Shown here in pieces: positions 46,201 through 53,903 of a stretch of 64,000 bases of DNA. The stretch is from the NCBI RefSeq assembly GCF_002236115.1, contig NZ_NIWT01000001.1, forward strand, positions 496,001 through 560,000, read 5' to 3'. This DNA is from Pseudomonas jessenii (lineage in GTDB: Bacteria; Pseudomonadota; Gammaproteobacteria; Pseudomonadales; Pseudomonadaceae). A program made the position numbers and the translations under genes. The stretch's first letter is position 1, and each line of letters starts with the position of its first letter. The notes under the pieces are model-generated. The model searched no databases. It was given only the letters and a program-made list of their open reading frames with translations, and was not told the DNA's origin.

Positions 46201-46707
46201 GGCGCACGCTCGCCGGAGCGGTTGCTGGATGAGGTGACGCTTTTTCTGCACAAAGTCGAATCACGGTTGTCCCATGAGCGGCAGAAGATGCTCAAGGTCG
46301 CCCGCAGCCGCGACAAGGTCTTCGAAGGCCGCAAGGTGCTGCTGGTGGATGACGATGTGCGCAACATTTTCGCCCTCACCAGCGCGCTGGAGCAAAAGGG
46401 CGCAGTCGTGGTCATTGGCCGCAACGGCCGCGAAGCGATTGAACGATTGAATGAGGTGCAAGACATCGATCTGGTGTTGATGGACGTGATGATGCCGCAA
46501 ATGGATGGTTATGAAGCCACCGTTGAAATCCGCAAGAATCTGCGCTGGCGCAAGCTGCCGATCATCGCCGTGACGGCCAAGGCCATGAAGGACGACCAGG
46601 AGCGCTGCCTGCAGGCCGGCGCCAACGATTACCTGGCCAAGCCCATCGACCTCGATCGCCTGTTTTCGCTGATTCGTGTGTGGTTACCGAAGATGGAACG
46701 TATCTAG
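43216..46707 (+). CDS. Hybrid histidine kinase: CHASE3-GAF-HisKA-HATPase with three receivers
   Basis: A 1163-residue membrane sensor. TM1 about 23-45, periplasmic CHASE3 domain about 45-185 (TVDLETGMRGFLLSGDEHFLDPY), TM2 about 187-207, GAF about 235-390, a long coiled coil about 390-490, HisKA with His503 (MSHELRTP), HATPase N/G boxes (NLLSNAVKFT, DSGIGIEVDQHE, RYGGTGLGLSIS), then three receivers with Asp821, Asp943 and Asp1090. No HPt domain is present, so phosphate must leave through an outside HPt or a lone receiver. It heads an operon with cheR, a cheB remnant, a receiver-kinase and a receiver. Confidence 0.95.
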   Translation: MTSASSVDEQRFRKLLSRNISLPLGLGLISAVFFVSLISYLLSTIQWVEHTDRVINNANEAVKLTVDLETGMRGFLLSGDEHFLDPYETAKPRIAVALDTLLELTADNPVQTDRLLRLRALQLEWTNYAQSMIDLQRSSGDYRAIVKAGRGKRLTDEIRKQFEEVIDTEQQLRASRNDEVRGTTIMSISLYLLFIAGVSGLLAYVGRRDLLTLSQNYSVNLAAQQASAHRLEQQAWLRNGQTELAEQVLGQLSLSMLGRNILQFCAQYLGTAVAAIYVREDHGGLKRIATYGFSREQEGREQQIYSEEGIVGQVAQQARLIRLDEVPGDYFKVSSGLGDGLPCSVLVVPTSDDERVNGVIELGFLRPLTDRDVELLELIAGNIGTSIEAARYRQRLQEVLAETQQLNEELQVQQEELKTANEELEEQSRILKESQAHLETQQVELEQTNEQLAEQAEVLAEQRDAMDLKNTELNQAQIQLEERAVELQRSSKYKSEFLANMSHELRTPLNSSLILAKLLAENPEENLTAEQVQFAESIYSAGNDLLNLINDILDISKVEAGKLEIRPENTSVARLVDGLRGLFQPLATDKQLDFRVDMQDGAPLMLFTDRQRLEQVLKNLLSNAVKFTQSGSVSLSVATAPNDGIAFSIRDSGIGIEVDQHESIFEAFRQADGTTNRRYGGTGLGLSISRDLAALLGGSISVTSTPGQGSVFTLVLPQQYVEPGEVPVEPMRAVPVAAVSSVLPPTLSPLVAEVDIPRFDDDRNKGPFTKRCILVVEDEPNFAHILYDLAHELGYQCLVAHGADEGYDLAKAFIPDAILLDMRLPDHSGLSVLQRLKEHAETRHIPVHVISVEDRVEAAMHMGAIGYVVKPTTREELKDVFARLEAKLTQKVKRVLLVEDDDVQRDSIARLIGDDDIEITAVGLAQEALDLLRSSVFDCMIIDLKLPDMLGNDLLKRMSTEDICSFPPVIVYTGRNLTRDEEAELRKYSRSIIIKGARSPERLLDEVTLFLHKVESRLSHERQKMLKVARSRDKVFEGRKVLLVDDDVRNIFALTSALEQKGAVVVIGRNGREAIERLNEVQDIDLVLMDVMMPQMDGYEATVEIRKNLRWRKLPIIAVTAKAMKDDQERCLQAGANDYLAKPIDLDRLFSLIRVWLPKMERI

Positions 46708-47540
46708 TGGAGCGCAATTTTTCAGTGGATCGAAACAGCGAAATCGAACTGCGGTTGTTGATCGAGGCGATCTATCTCAAGTACAGCTACGATTTTCGCG
46801 ATTACTCCGGCGCTTCGATCAAACGCCGGGTCGACCATGCGTTGAGTCAGTTCGAGTGCAACACCATCTCGGCGTTGCAGGAAAAGGTCCTGCACGATCC
46901 CGCGGCGTTCATGCAACTGCTGCAATTGCTGACCATTCCGGTCAGCGAAATGTTTCGCGACCCCTCGCACTTCCTGGCCATCCGCAAGGAAGTGGTGCCG
47001 CTGCTGCGAACCTACCCTTCGATCAAGATCTGGATCGCCGGATGCAGCACCGGTGAAGAGGTGTATTCGATGGCCATTGTGCTGCGCGAAGAAGGCCTGC
47101 TGGACCGTACCATCATCTACGCCACCGACATCAATCCGCGCTCGCTGGAAAAGGCCAGGCAAGGGATTTTCTCGATGGAGAACGTCCGCGCCTACACTGC
47201 TAATTACCAGCAGGCCGGTGGCCAGAGTTCGTTTGCCGACTACTATACGGCGGCCTATGGGTACGCGATTTTCGACAAGACCCTGCGCGAGAACGTGACC
47301 TTTGCCGATCACAGCCTGGCGACGGACAGCGTATTCTCCGAAACTCAATTAATTTCATGCCGTAACGTACTGATTTATTTTAATAAAAGTCTTCAGGGTC
47401 GAGCGTTCGGGCTGTTTCATGAGTCCCTCTGCCATCGCGGTTTCCTGGTGCTGGGCAGTAAGGAAACCCCGGATTTCTCAGCCTTCGGCGATCAGTTCGA
47501 GCCGCTGGTCAAACAAGAACGGATCTATCGAAAATCATGA
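46707..47540 (+). CDS. cheR: CheR-type methyltransferase
   Basis: A 277-residue SAM-dependent glutamate methyltransferase of the CheR family. It has an N-terminal helical domain (YDFRDYSGASIKRRVDH), the SAM loop IAGCSTGEEVYSMAI, YATDINPRSLEKARQGIF and the late SCRNVLIYFNKSLQ. GTG at 46707 overlaps the last base of the kinase stop codon, with GGAA 9 bases upstream. Such cheR copies next to hybrid kinases may modify the sensor's coiled coil rather than a chemoreceptor; that is inference. Confidence 0.93.
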   Translation: MERNFSVDRNSEIELRLLIEAIYLKYSYDFRDYSGASIKRRVDHALSQFECNTISALQEKVLHDPAAFMQLLQLLTIPVSEMFRDPSHFLAIRKEVVPLLRTYPSIKIWIAGCSTGEEVYSMAIVLREEGLLDRTIIYATDINPRSLEKARQGIFSMENVRAYTANYQQAGGQSSFADYYTAAYGYAIFDKTLRENVTFADHSLATDSVFSETQLISCRNVLIYFNKSLQGRAFGLFHESLCHRGFLVLGSKETPDFSAFGDQFEPLVKQERIYRKS

Positions 47541-47713
47541 AAAGTGCAACGAAAATGCCGGCTATCGAAGCGATCGTGATCGGTGCCTGCGCCGGTGGCG
47601 TCGAGGCGCTGTTGAACATCCCCGGCCCGCTGCGCGAAGGCTTCGCACTTCCGATTATTCCTGTACGCGGCATCGGCCGTCTGCTTGTCGAGCTGGAACG
47701 AATCGCATGCTGA
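47537..47713 (+). pseudogene. cheB methylesterase remnant with apparent in-frame internal deletion
   Basis: A 58-codon ORF starting in ATGA overlap with cheR and ending seven bases inside the next kinase gene. Residues 1-42 (AIEAIVIGAxAGGVEALLN-type start) match the N-terminus of a stand-alone CheB catalytic domain; residues 43-58 (RGIGRLLVELERIAC) match its C-terminus. The roughly 135-145 residues between them, with the catalytic His and Asp, are missing. The catalytic Ser of GASAGG is Cys (GACAGG). The frame is kept, so coupling to the following kinase survives. Full length was judged from memory of the family (about 190-200 residues). Confidence 0.75.
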
Positions 47714-48888
47714 GTAATATCCAGGCCAAACTGCTGATCGTGGACGATCTGCCGGAGAATCTGCTGGCACTCGAAGCGCTGATCAAGCGTGAGGACCGCA
47801 TTGTGTACAAGGCGCTGTCCGCCGACGAGGCCTTGTCCCTGTTGCTGCAACACGAATTCGCCTTGGCCATCCTCGATGTTCAGATGCCCGGCATGAATGG
47901 CTTCGAGCTGGCCGAGTTGATGCGCGGCACGGAAAAAACCAGGAACATCCCGATCGTTTTCGTCAGCGCCGCCGGGCGTGAACTCAATTACGCCTTCAAG
48001 GGCTATGAAAGCGGTGCCGTGGACTTCCTGTACAAACCGCTGGACCTCCAGGCGGTCAAGAGCAAGGTCAATGTGTTCGTCGACCTCTATCGCCAGAGCA
48101 AGGCGATGAAGGAACAAGTGCTGGCCCTTGAGCAAAGTCGCCGCGAACAGGAGACCCTGCTCAAGCGATTGCAAAGCACTCAACTGGAACTGGAGCAGGC
48201 GGTACGCATGCGCGATGACTTCATGTCCATCGTCGCCCACGAAGTGCGCACGCCGCTCAACGGCCTGATCCTTGAAACCCAGTTGCGCAAGATGCACCTG
48301 GCCCGGGACAACTCCGCCGCCTTCACTCTGGACAAGATGCACGCGATGGTCGACCGCGACGAGCGGCAGATCAAAAGCCTGATTCGATTGATTGAAGACA
48401 TGCTCGATGTCTCGCGCATTCGCACCGGAAAGTTGTCGATCCGGCCCAAGCGCTTTGACCTTTCAACGCTGGTTGGCGAGCTGTTGCACAACTTTTCCCA
48501 GCAGATCGACGCCGCCGAAGCGTCGGTCTCGCTCGATGCCACGCAACCGGTGATCGGAAACTGGGACGAGTTTCGAATTGAACAGGTTATTTCCAATCTG
48601 CTGACCAACGCCTTGCGCTACGGGGCCAAGAGCCCGATCTCGGTCAAGGTCTACTGTGAAGGTGGCCAGGCGTTGGTGGACGTGCAGGATCGAGGGATTG
48701 GCATCAGCGAGGAAAACCAGAAGCGGATCTTCCAGCAGTTCGAGCGGGTATCGGCCAGGCACGCCGTCGCCGGGCTGGGCCTGGGATTGTTTATTTCAGA
48801 GCAGATTGTGGCCGCCCATGGCGGTACTATTACCGTCCAGAGCAGGATCGGCGAAGGCGCCTTGTTTCGCGTTTGTCTGCCGCTGTAG
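47707..48888 (+). CDS. Receiver-histidine kinase (REC-HisKA-HATPase)
   Basis: A 393-residue soluble kinase with an N-terminal receiver (Asp57 in LAILDVQMPG), a coiled linker (about 125-168), HisKA with His178 (IVAHEVRTPLNG), and HATPase N/G boxes (NLLTNALRYG, DRGIGISEENQ, GLGLGLFIS). Without a sensor or membrane segment, it probably takes input through its receiver from the large hybrid kinase. The ATG at 47707 lies inside the cheB remnant; a longer frame reaching back into cheR is a shadow. Confidence 0.93.
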   Translation: MLSNIQAKLLIVDDLPENLLALEALIKREDRIVYKALSADEALSLLLQHEFALAILDVQMPGMNGFELAELMRGTEKTRNIPIVFVSAAGRELNYAFKGYESGAVDFLYKPLDLQAVKSKVNVFVDLYRQSKAMKEQVLALEQSRREQETLLKRLQSTQLELEQAVRMRDDFMSIVAHEVRTPLNGLILETQLRKMHLARDNSAAFTLDKMHAMVDRDERQIKSLIRLIEDMLDVSRIRTGKLSIRPKRFDLSTLVGELLHNFSQQIDAAEASVSLDATQPVIGNWDEFRIEQVISNLLTNALRYGAKSPISVKVYCEGGQALVDVQDRGIGISEENQKRIFQQFERVSARHAVAGLGLGLFISEQIVAAHGGTITVQSRIGEGALFRVCLPL

Positions 48889-48964
48889 GAAAACAACCGG
48901 ATAAACGCAACCTCTGGTCGACCCCACGGTCTATCAGCAGCAATTGACCGAGCAAAGGCTTCCC

Positions 48965-49342
48965 ATGAGCGAAGATGCACAAGATGTAGTACTCGTCGTC
49001 GAGGACGATCCCTCGATTCTGATGGTGCTGTCCGCTTATCTGTCGGGCGAGGGTTACCGCGTATTGCAGGCCGAAAACGGCGAGCAGGCTTTCGAAATCC
49101 TGGCGAGCAAACCGCACCTGGACATGATGATCACCGACTTCCGCCTGCCCGGAGGAATCTCCGGCGTGCAGATCGCCGAGCCCGCCGTGAAGCTGCGACC
49201 GGAACTCAAGGTGATCTTCATCAGCGGCTATGCTCAGGAAATCCGCGAGACCGACAGCCCGATTACGCACAAGGCACCGATCCTGGAAAAACCTTTCGAT
49301 CTGGATAAATTGCAGGAATTGATGCAGGACATGCTTTCGTAA
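48965..49342 (+). CDS. Single-domain response regulator
   Basis: A 125-residue receiver: acidic pair in VVEDDPS, phospho-acceptor Asp58 (MMITDFRLPGG), FISGYAQE and Lys in EKPFD. No output domain. The ATG at 48965 is used; an upstream TTG at 48944 is possible. It ends the rightward operon, four bases from the convergent hybrid kinase. Confidence 0.9.
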   Translation: MSEDAQDVVLVVEDDPSILMVLSAYLSGEGYRVLQAENGEQAFEILASKPHLDMMITDFRLPGGISGVQIAEPAVKLRPELKVIFISGYAQEIRETDSPITHKAPILEKPFDLDKLQELMQDMLS

Positions 49343-49346
49343 GCCT

Positions 49347-51017
49347 TCAGGCCCTGATCATCTCCCTGACCTTCGCCGTCAACAGGTCGAAGGTAAACGG
49401 CTTGGTGATCATCTGCATGCCCGGATCGAGGAACCCGCCACGCACCGCAGCGTGCTCGGCGTAGCCGGTGATGAACAGCACCCTCAGCTCGGGACGCAAC
49501 TGCCGGCCGATTTCCGCCAGTTGCCGGCCATTCATACCGGGCAAGCCGACATCGCTGATCAGCAGGTCGATGCGCTGGGCCGAATCGAGTATCGGCACCG
49601 CGCTATCGCCATCACAAGCCTCGACGTAGGCATAACCCAGGTCGCTCAACACCGTGCTGACCAGCACCCGCACCGCCGGATCGTCCTCGACAATCAACAC
49701 CGTCTCGCCACTCCTGGCCAAAGGTGAATGCTCGACGTCCGATGGATGGTCCCGAGGCAGGTCTCCACCGAAGCGTGGCAGGAACAGGCTCACCGTGGTG
49801 CCCTCGCCCACGACGCTTTGGATGGCGACGTGACCTCCCGATTGTTTGCTGAAACCATAGATCATTGATAACCCCAGCCCGGTGCCCTGGCCGATAGGCT
49901 TGGTGGTGAAGAAGGGGTCGAAGGCGCGGTTGATGGTGCTTTGCGGCATGCCACAGCCGGTGTCCGTCACGCTGAGCACCACATAGTCACCCGCATCGAG
50001 ATTGCTCTGGCCTTGGGTGAAATCCTCGTCAAAGTGCTGGTTCGAAGTCGAGACCACCAGACTGCCGCCATTGGGCATGGCATCGCGGGCATTGATCACC
50101 AGGTTGAGCAGGGCGCTTTCCAGTTGATTGGGGTCGGCTTCGGCCACCCACAGGTGCTCGTCCAGTTGCATGTCCAGACGAATGGTTTCGTTGATGCTGC
50201 GTTGCAGCAGTTCATCCATGGAGATCACCAGGGTGTTCATTTCCACGGGTTTCGAATCCAGCGACTGGCGCCGGGAAAACGCCAGCAGGCGGTGGGTCAG
50301 GCCCGCCGCGCGGTTGGCCGAAGTCACCCCCAGATCGATCAGGCTGTCCAGGTCTTCGGTTCGCCCCCGGGCCAGGCGTCGACGCAACAACTCCAGGCTG
50401 CCGATGATACCGGTCAGCATGTTGTTGAAATCATGGGCGATGCCGCCGGTGAGCTGGCCGACGGCTTCCATTTTCTGCGACTGGCGCAACGCTTCCTCGT
50501 TGTGACGCAGTTGCGCGGTGCGCTCTTGCACCTGCTGTTCAAGGGTTTCGAGGGTGTTCTGCAGGCGCAATTCGCTCTGGCTCAAGTCGATCAACCGATC
50601 CCTGGCTTCGTACTGTCGTCGCCGCCCGCGCAGGGCCGTGGTGACCAGGCTGATCAGTGTGACCGGGTGAAATGGCCGTTCGAGGAAGGTCACGTTGCCC
50701 AATTGCGGGCCGAAGCGCGATGCCGGGTTCTGTTGCGGGCCGCCATGGTGTGTCATCAACACGATCGGCAGATCCGACCACGCGGGCTGCTGTTCGATCA
50801 GGCAGATCAGCGGTTCCGGATCAGCGCCCAACAGCGCCTCGCAAGAGATCAGCAGCAGGCCGGCACCCTGTTCAAGTTCGGCGCACAATCCGGGCAGGTC
50901 GGGGCTGATCACCCCGTGAAACCCGGCCTCGTTGAGCATCATCAGGGCTATCTGGCCGTCGCGCCCTCGCGGCGCAAGGATGATTGCGCGCTCGGACGTC
51001 GCTTGCATGTCCGTCAC
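49347..51017 (-). CDS. Hybrid histidine kinase with degenerate N-terminal receiver, coupled to kaiC-like gene
   Basis: A 556-residue soluble kinase. Residues 1-130 are receiver-like but lack the phospho-acceptor ([10 protein letters not shown]) and have Arg for the conserved Lys (ERPFH), so it is a pseudo-receiver. A coiled coil follows, then HisKA with His195 ([11 protein letters not shown]), HATPase ([26 protein letters not shown]) and an active C-terminal receiver ([14 protein letters not shown]). The GTG start at 51017 overlaps the kaiC-like stop (GTGA); an internal ATG is at 51008. The receiver probably passes signals from the KaiC-like ATPase. Confidence 0.92.
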   Translation of the reverse strand: MTDMQATSERAIILAPRGRDGQIALMMLNEAGFHGVISPDLPGLCAELEQGAGLLLISCEALLGADPEPLICLIEQQPAWSDLPIVLMTHHGGPQQNPASRFGPQLGNVTFLERPFHPVTLISLVTTALRGRRRQYEARDRLIDLSQSELRLQNTLETLEQQVQERTAQLRHNEEALRQSQKMEAVGQLTGGIAHDFNNMLTGIIGSLELLRRRLARGRTEDLDSLIDLGVTSANRAAGLTHRLLAFSRRQSLDSKPVEMNTLVISMDELLQRSINETIRLDMQLDEHLWVAEADPNQLESALLNLVINARDAMPNGGSLVVSTSNQHFDEDFTQGQSNLDAGDYVVLSVTDTGCGMPQSTINRAFDPFFTTKPIGQGTGLGLSMIYGFSKQSGGHVAIQSVVGEGTTVSLFLPRFGGDLPRDHPSDVEHSPLARSGETVLIVEDDPAVRVLVSTVLSDLGYAYVEACDGDSAVPILDSAQRIDLLISDVGLPGMNGRQLAEIGRQLRPELRVLFITGYAEHAAVRGGFLDPGMQMITKPFTFDLLTAKVREMIRA

Positions 51018-52516
51018 GGGATTTCGTCCGCGAGCAATGGATTGCTGGCGCCGAGATACGTGGGTACGCCGCGCAATACGCCCTGAAAGGCTTCCAGGGG
51101 CTCACCGATGGTCATGCCCTGGGCGCTGATGCGGTATTCACGGATGGTCGACTCATGGCTGCCGGTACGTTTCTTGATGATCGAAATGGCCCGGCGCACC
51201 TTGCCCAGGGCTTCGAAGTAACGCAGCAGAATGACTGTGTCGGCCAGGTAGGTGATGTCGACCGGCGCCTGCATGTCGCCGACCAGGCCGTGCTGAGCGA
51301 CCGTCATGAAGGTCGCGGCGCCTTGGCGATTGAGGTACAGCAGTAGCTCGTGCATGTGCAGCACCAAGGCGTTTTCTTCCGGCATCGCCGCCTGATAGCC
51401 GTTGATGCTGTCGATCACCACGGTCTTTATATTGCCTTCGTCCACGCAGCGCCGGACCCGGTGGGAGAACTCGCCGGGGGACAGCTCGGCCGCGTCCACT
51501 TGTTCGACCAGCAAATTGCCGCTGTCTTGCATTGCCTGCAAATCGATGCCGATGTTCTTCATGCGCTCGAACAACAACCCCAACTCTTCATCTAAAATGA
51601 ATAACGCGGCTTTTTCGCCCCGGGCCACGGCCGCGGCGGCGAACACCATGGCGATCAGCGATTTGCCGGTCCCCGCCGGGCCGAGAATCAAGGTGCTGGA
51701 ACCCGTCTCGATACCGCCGCCCAGCAGCGCATCCATTTCCCGGATGCCGCTGGTCAATTGCTGACGCAGGTATTGACCGCGATGTTCGGCGGCCACCAGG
51801 CGCGGGAATACACGCACGCCATCGCCCGTGATGGTGAAGTCATGGAAGCCGCCGCGGTACTTCTGGCCGCGGTACTTGACCACGCGGATGCGACGTCGCT
51901 CGGCGCCGTAGTTCGGGGTCAATTCTTCCAGGCGAATCACGCCGTGGGCCACGCTGTGCACGGTTTTGTCCAGGGACTCGGCGGTCAGGTCATCGAGCAG
52001 CAACACCGTGGCGTCGTAACGCACGAAATAATGCTTGATGGCCAGAATCTGCCGACGGTAGCGCAGCGAGCTTTGCGCCAGCAGGCGAATCTCGGAAAGG
52101 CTGTCCAGGACAACGCGGGTCGGCTTGACCCGCTCGACCACCTCGAAGATCTGGCGGGTGGCTTCACCCAGTTCCAGGTCGGAGGAATAGAGCAGTGTCT
52201 GCTGCTGTTCGACATTGAGCAGGCTTTCCGGGGGCGTCAGTTCGAAGATATGGACGTTTTCGTCCATCTCCCAGCCATGGGACAAGGCGCCCTGGCGCAG
52301 CTCGCGTTCGGTTTCAGAGAGGGTGATGTACAAGGAGCGTTCGCCGGCTTGCGCGCCTGCCAACAGGAAGTGCAGCGCCACGGTGGTCTTGCCGGTGCCC
52401 GGCTCGCCTTCGAGCAAAAACACATGTCCGCGGGACAGTCCGCCATCGAGGATATCGTCCAGACCTTCGATACCGGTGGCGGCCTTGTCTCGGTTCAAAT
52501 CGTTGGATAGAGACAA
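51014..52516 (-). CDS. KaiC-like double-domain RecA-family ATPase
   Basis: A 500-residue KaiC homologue with two RecA-like domains, Walker A GEPGTGKT (37-44) and GPAGTGKS (279-286), Walker B VVLDSLSEIR and VVIDSINGYQ. By eye alignment, the cyanobacterial Ser431/Thr432 phosphosites correspond to Thr422/Tyr423 (DITYLADT). kaiA and kaiB are absent from the window. It starts with TTG at 52516 after GAGGAC; no ATG fits. It overlaps the hybrid kinase downstream, a pairing known for bacterial KaiC proteins that act in signalling rather than as a full clock. Confidence 0.92.
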   Translation of the reverse strand: MSLSNDLNRDKAATGIEGLDDILDGGLSRGHVFLLEGEPGTGKTTVALHFLLAGAQAGERSLYITLSETERELRQGALSHGWEMDENVHIFELTPPESLLNVEQQQTLLYSSDLELGEATRQIFEVVERVKPTRVVLDSLSEIRLLAQSSLRYRRQILAIKHYFVRYDATVLLLDDLTAESLDKTVHSVAHGVIRLEELTPNYGAERRRIRVVKYRGQKYRGGFHDFTITGDGVRVFPRLVAAEHRGQYLRQQLTSGIREMDALLGGGIETGSSTLILGPAGTGKSLIAMVFAAAAVARGEKAALFILDEELGLLFERMKNIGIDLQAMQDSGNLLVEQVDAAELSPGEFSHRVRRCVDEGNIKTVVIDSINGYQAAMPEENALVLHMHELLLYLNRQGAATFMTVAQHGLVGDMQAPVDITYLADTVILLRYFEALGKVRRAISIIKKRTGSHESTIREYRISAQGMTIGEPLEAFQGVLRGVPTYLGASNPLLADEIP

Positions 52517-52532
52517 ACAAGCGTCCTCATAT

Positions 52533-52600
52533 GGCCAGGGTCAACGAGGCAGCCGCTGCGAAGCGCCATAACGGGCTGCCTGTTCACTTGACCCTTGGCC
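52533..52600. repeat. 68-base imperfect hairpin upstream of the kaiC-like gene
   Basis: Outer arms GGCCAGGGTCAA (52533-52544) / TTGACCCTTGGCC (52588-52600, one bulge) and inner arms AGGCAGCC (52547-52554) / GGCTGCCT (52574-52581). It lies between the TPR gene stop and the TTG start of the kaiC-like gene; no U tract. Confidence 0.6.
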
Positions 52601-52632
52601 AGGACGACGGTTCAACGAAATTTCAGTCGGGG

Positions 52633-53688
52633 TCAAAGCCCTTGTTGCAACGCAGGATCATCGGGGTTCATCTGTTCGAGTTGGGCCAACAGGATCTGCA
52701 CGTTTTGCAGCTGCCCGCTTTCCTTCCAGTAGTTGATCAGCAGCACCCGGGCCTTGCGATCGTTCGGATGGCGCTGAACGATTTCCTGCAACTGTTTCTG
52801 CGCCGCTTCGAGCTCCTGCTCACCGTGCAACGTGGTGGCCAGGTCGTAGCGGTAGTCCCGGTTATTGGGCTCAAGTTCAACGGCCTTGGACAGGCCGAGC
52901 AGGGCGAATTCGCTTTGCTCGTGATGCAGCAGCCAGAGCCCCAACGCGTGTTGCAGGTAGGCCGAGTTGGGTTGTGCCTGCAGTTGCCTGGCCAACAGTT
53001 GCCGGGCTGCGTCGTTCTGGCCCTGTTTATCCAGCACTTCGATTTGCAGTACCAGCGCCGGCAGGTTGTCCGGCGCCAGGCGCAGGGTGTTGTCCAGCGC
53101 CTGTTGCGCTTGCTTGAGCTCGGCGTTGTGCAAGTGCAGTCGGGCGAGTTGGTATTGGTTTTCGGCACTTTGCGGCGCGCTCTTGAGCACTTGCTCCCAG
53201 GCATCGATGGCTTGCTCCAGCGGCCCGAAATACAAACCCAGTTCATCCGGGGACAATCCCAGCAGCGCGTTGATCGCCGCCAGCCGCACGCTTTGTTCGC
53301 TGTCATCGAGCAATGGCCCCAGCAGCAGACTGCGCTGGCCGTTCGGTACCAGGCCGCTGATGCTTCTGATCGCCGCGATACGTACCTCGGGCGACTCGTT
53401 CTGCAGGTCGGCATCCGCCAGCTTCAGGGCCACCGAGCTTGGATAGTTGGGCAGCTCGGCATGCAACCCGATACGACGTTTGGGGGACAGGTCCGGACGG
53501 GCCAATTGCTGATAGAGCACCCGCGCCGCACCCGGTTGGCCGGCCCGGGCAGCCGCCAGCGCTTCGCTGTAGCCGTGCAGGATGGCTTCGGGAACCACCG
53601 GGGTGGTATCGCGCAGGGAAAACCAGACACCGCCGATGACGAGCAGGGCGAAGAGGCTGATAAACAGAAGGCGGCGGGACTTGGGCAT
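52633..53688 (-). CDS. Membrane-anchored HEAT/TPR repeat protein
   Basis: A 351-residue protein: short cytosolic N-terminus, one membrane helix (about 8-24), HEAT-like helices (about 70-135, ESPEVRIAAIRSISGLVP, DDSEQSVRLAAINALLGL), then four or five TPR units (about 150-345, for example AENQYQLARLHLHNAELKQAQQAL). It probably acts as a periplasmic scaffold; no enzyme motif is seen. The ATG at 53688 gives a clean signal anchor; the frame opens 46 codons further upstream without support. Same strand as the kaiC-like gene, 116 bases before it. Confidence 0.8.
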   Translation of the reverse strand: MPKSRRLLFISLFALLVIGGVWFSLRDTTPVVPEAILHGYSEALAAARAGQPGAARVLYQQLARPDLSPKRRIGLHAELPNYPSSVALKLADADLQNESPEVRIAAIRSISGLVPNGQRSLLLGPLLDDSEQSVRLAAINALLGLSPDELGLYFGPLEQAIDAWEQVLKSAPQSAENQYQLARLHLHNAELKQAQQALDNTLRLAPDNLPALVLQIEVLDKQGQNDAARQLLARQLQAQPNSAYLQHALGLWLLHHEQSEFALLGLSKAVELEPNNRDYRYDLATTLHGEQELEAAQKQLQEIVQRHPNDRKARVLLINYWKESGQLQNVQILLAQLEQMNPDDPALQQGL

Positions 53689-53903
53689 GCAGGAATCCGG
53701 AAGCTGGCAAGCTTTTGCAAAGGCGCAAGCTTCGGTCAGGCCAGGCTTTGAGTCAAACCTTGACGCCGTTCTCGCTCGATTCAAACCGTTGAACAGCCCT
53801 TCAGCCGACAATCCACGGGCCGGCAAGCTGCGTCGATGGCAAAACCTCTCGAGGCACCGCAGCAGTGACTACGCTTGCTGGAGGTGTCTCGACGAGTGTT
53901 CCC

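Noticed and set aside
47419..47706. Upstream extension of the receiver-kinase frame through cheR and the cheB remnant
   Set aside because: The residues are a shadow of cheR/cheB; the receiver domain begins cleanly at the ATG at 47707.
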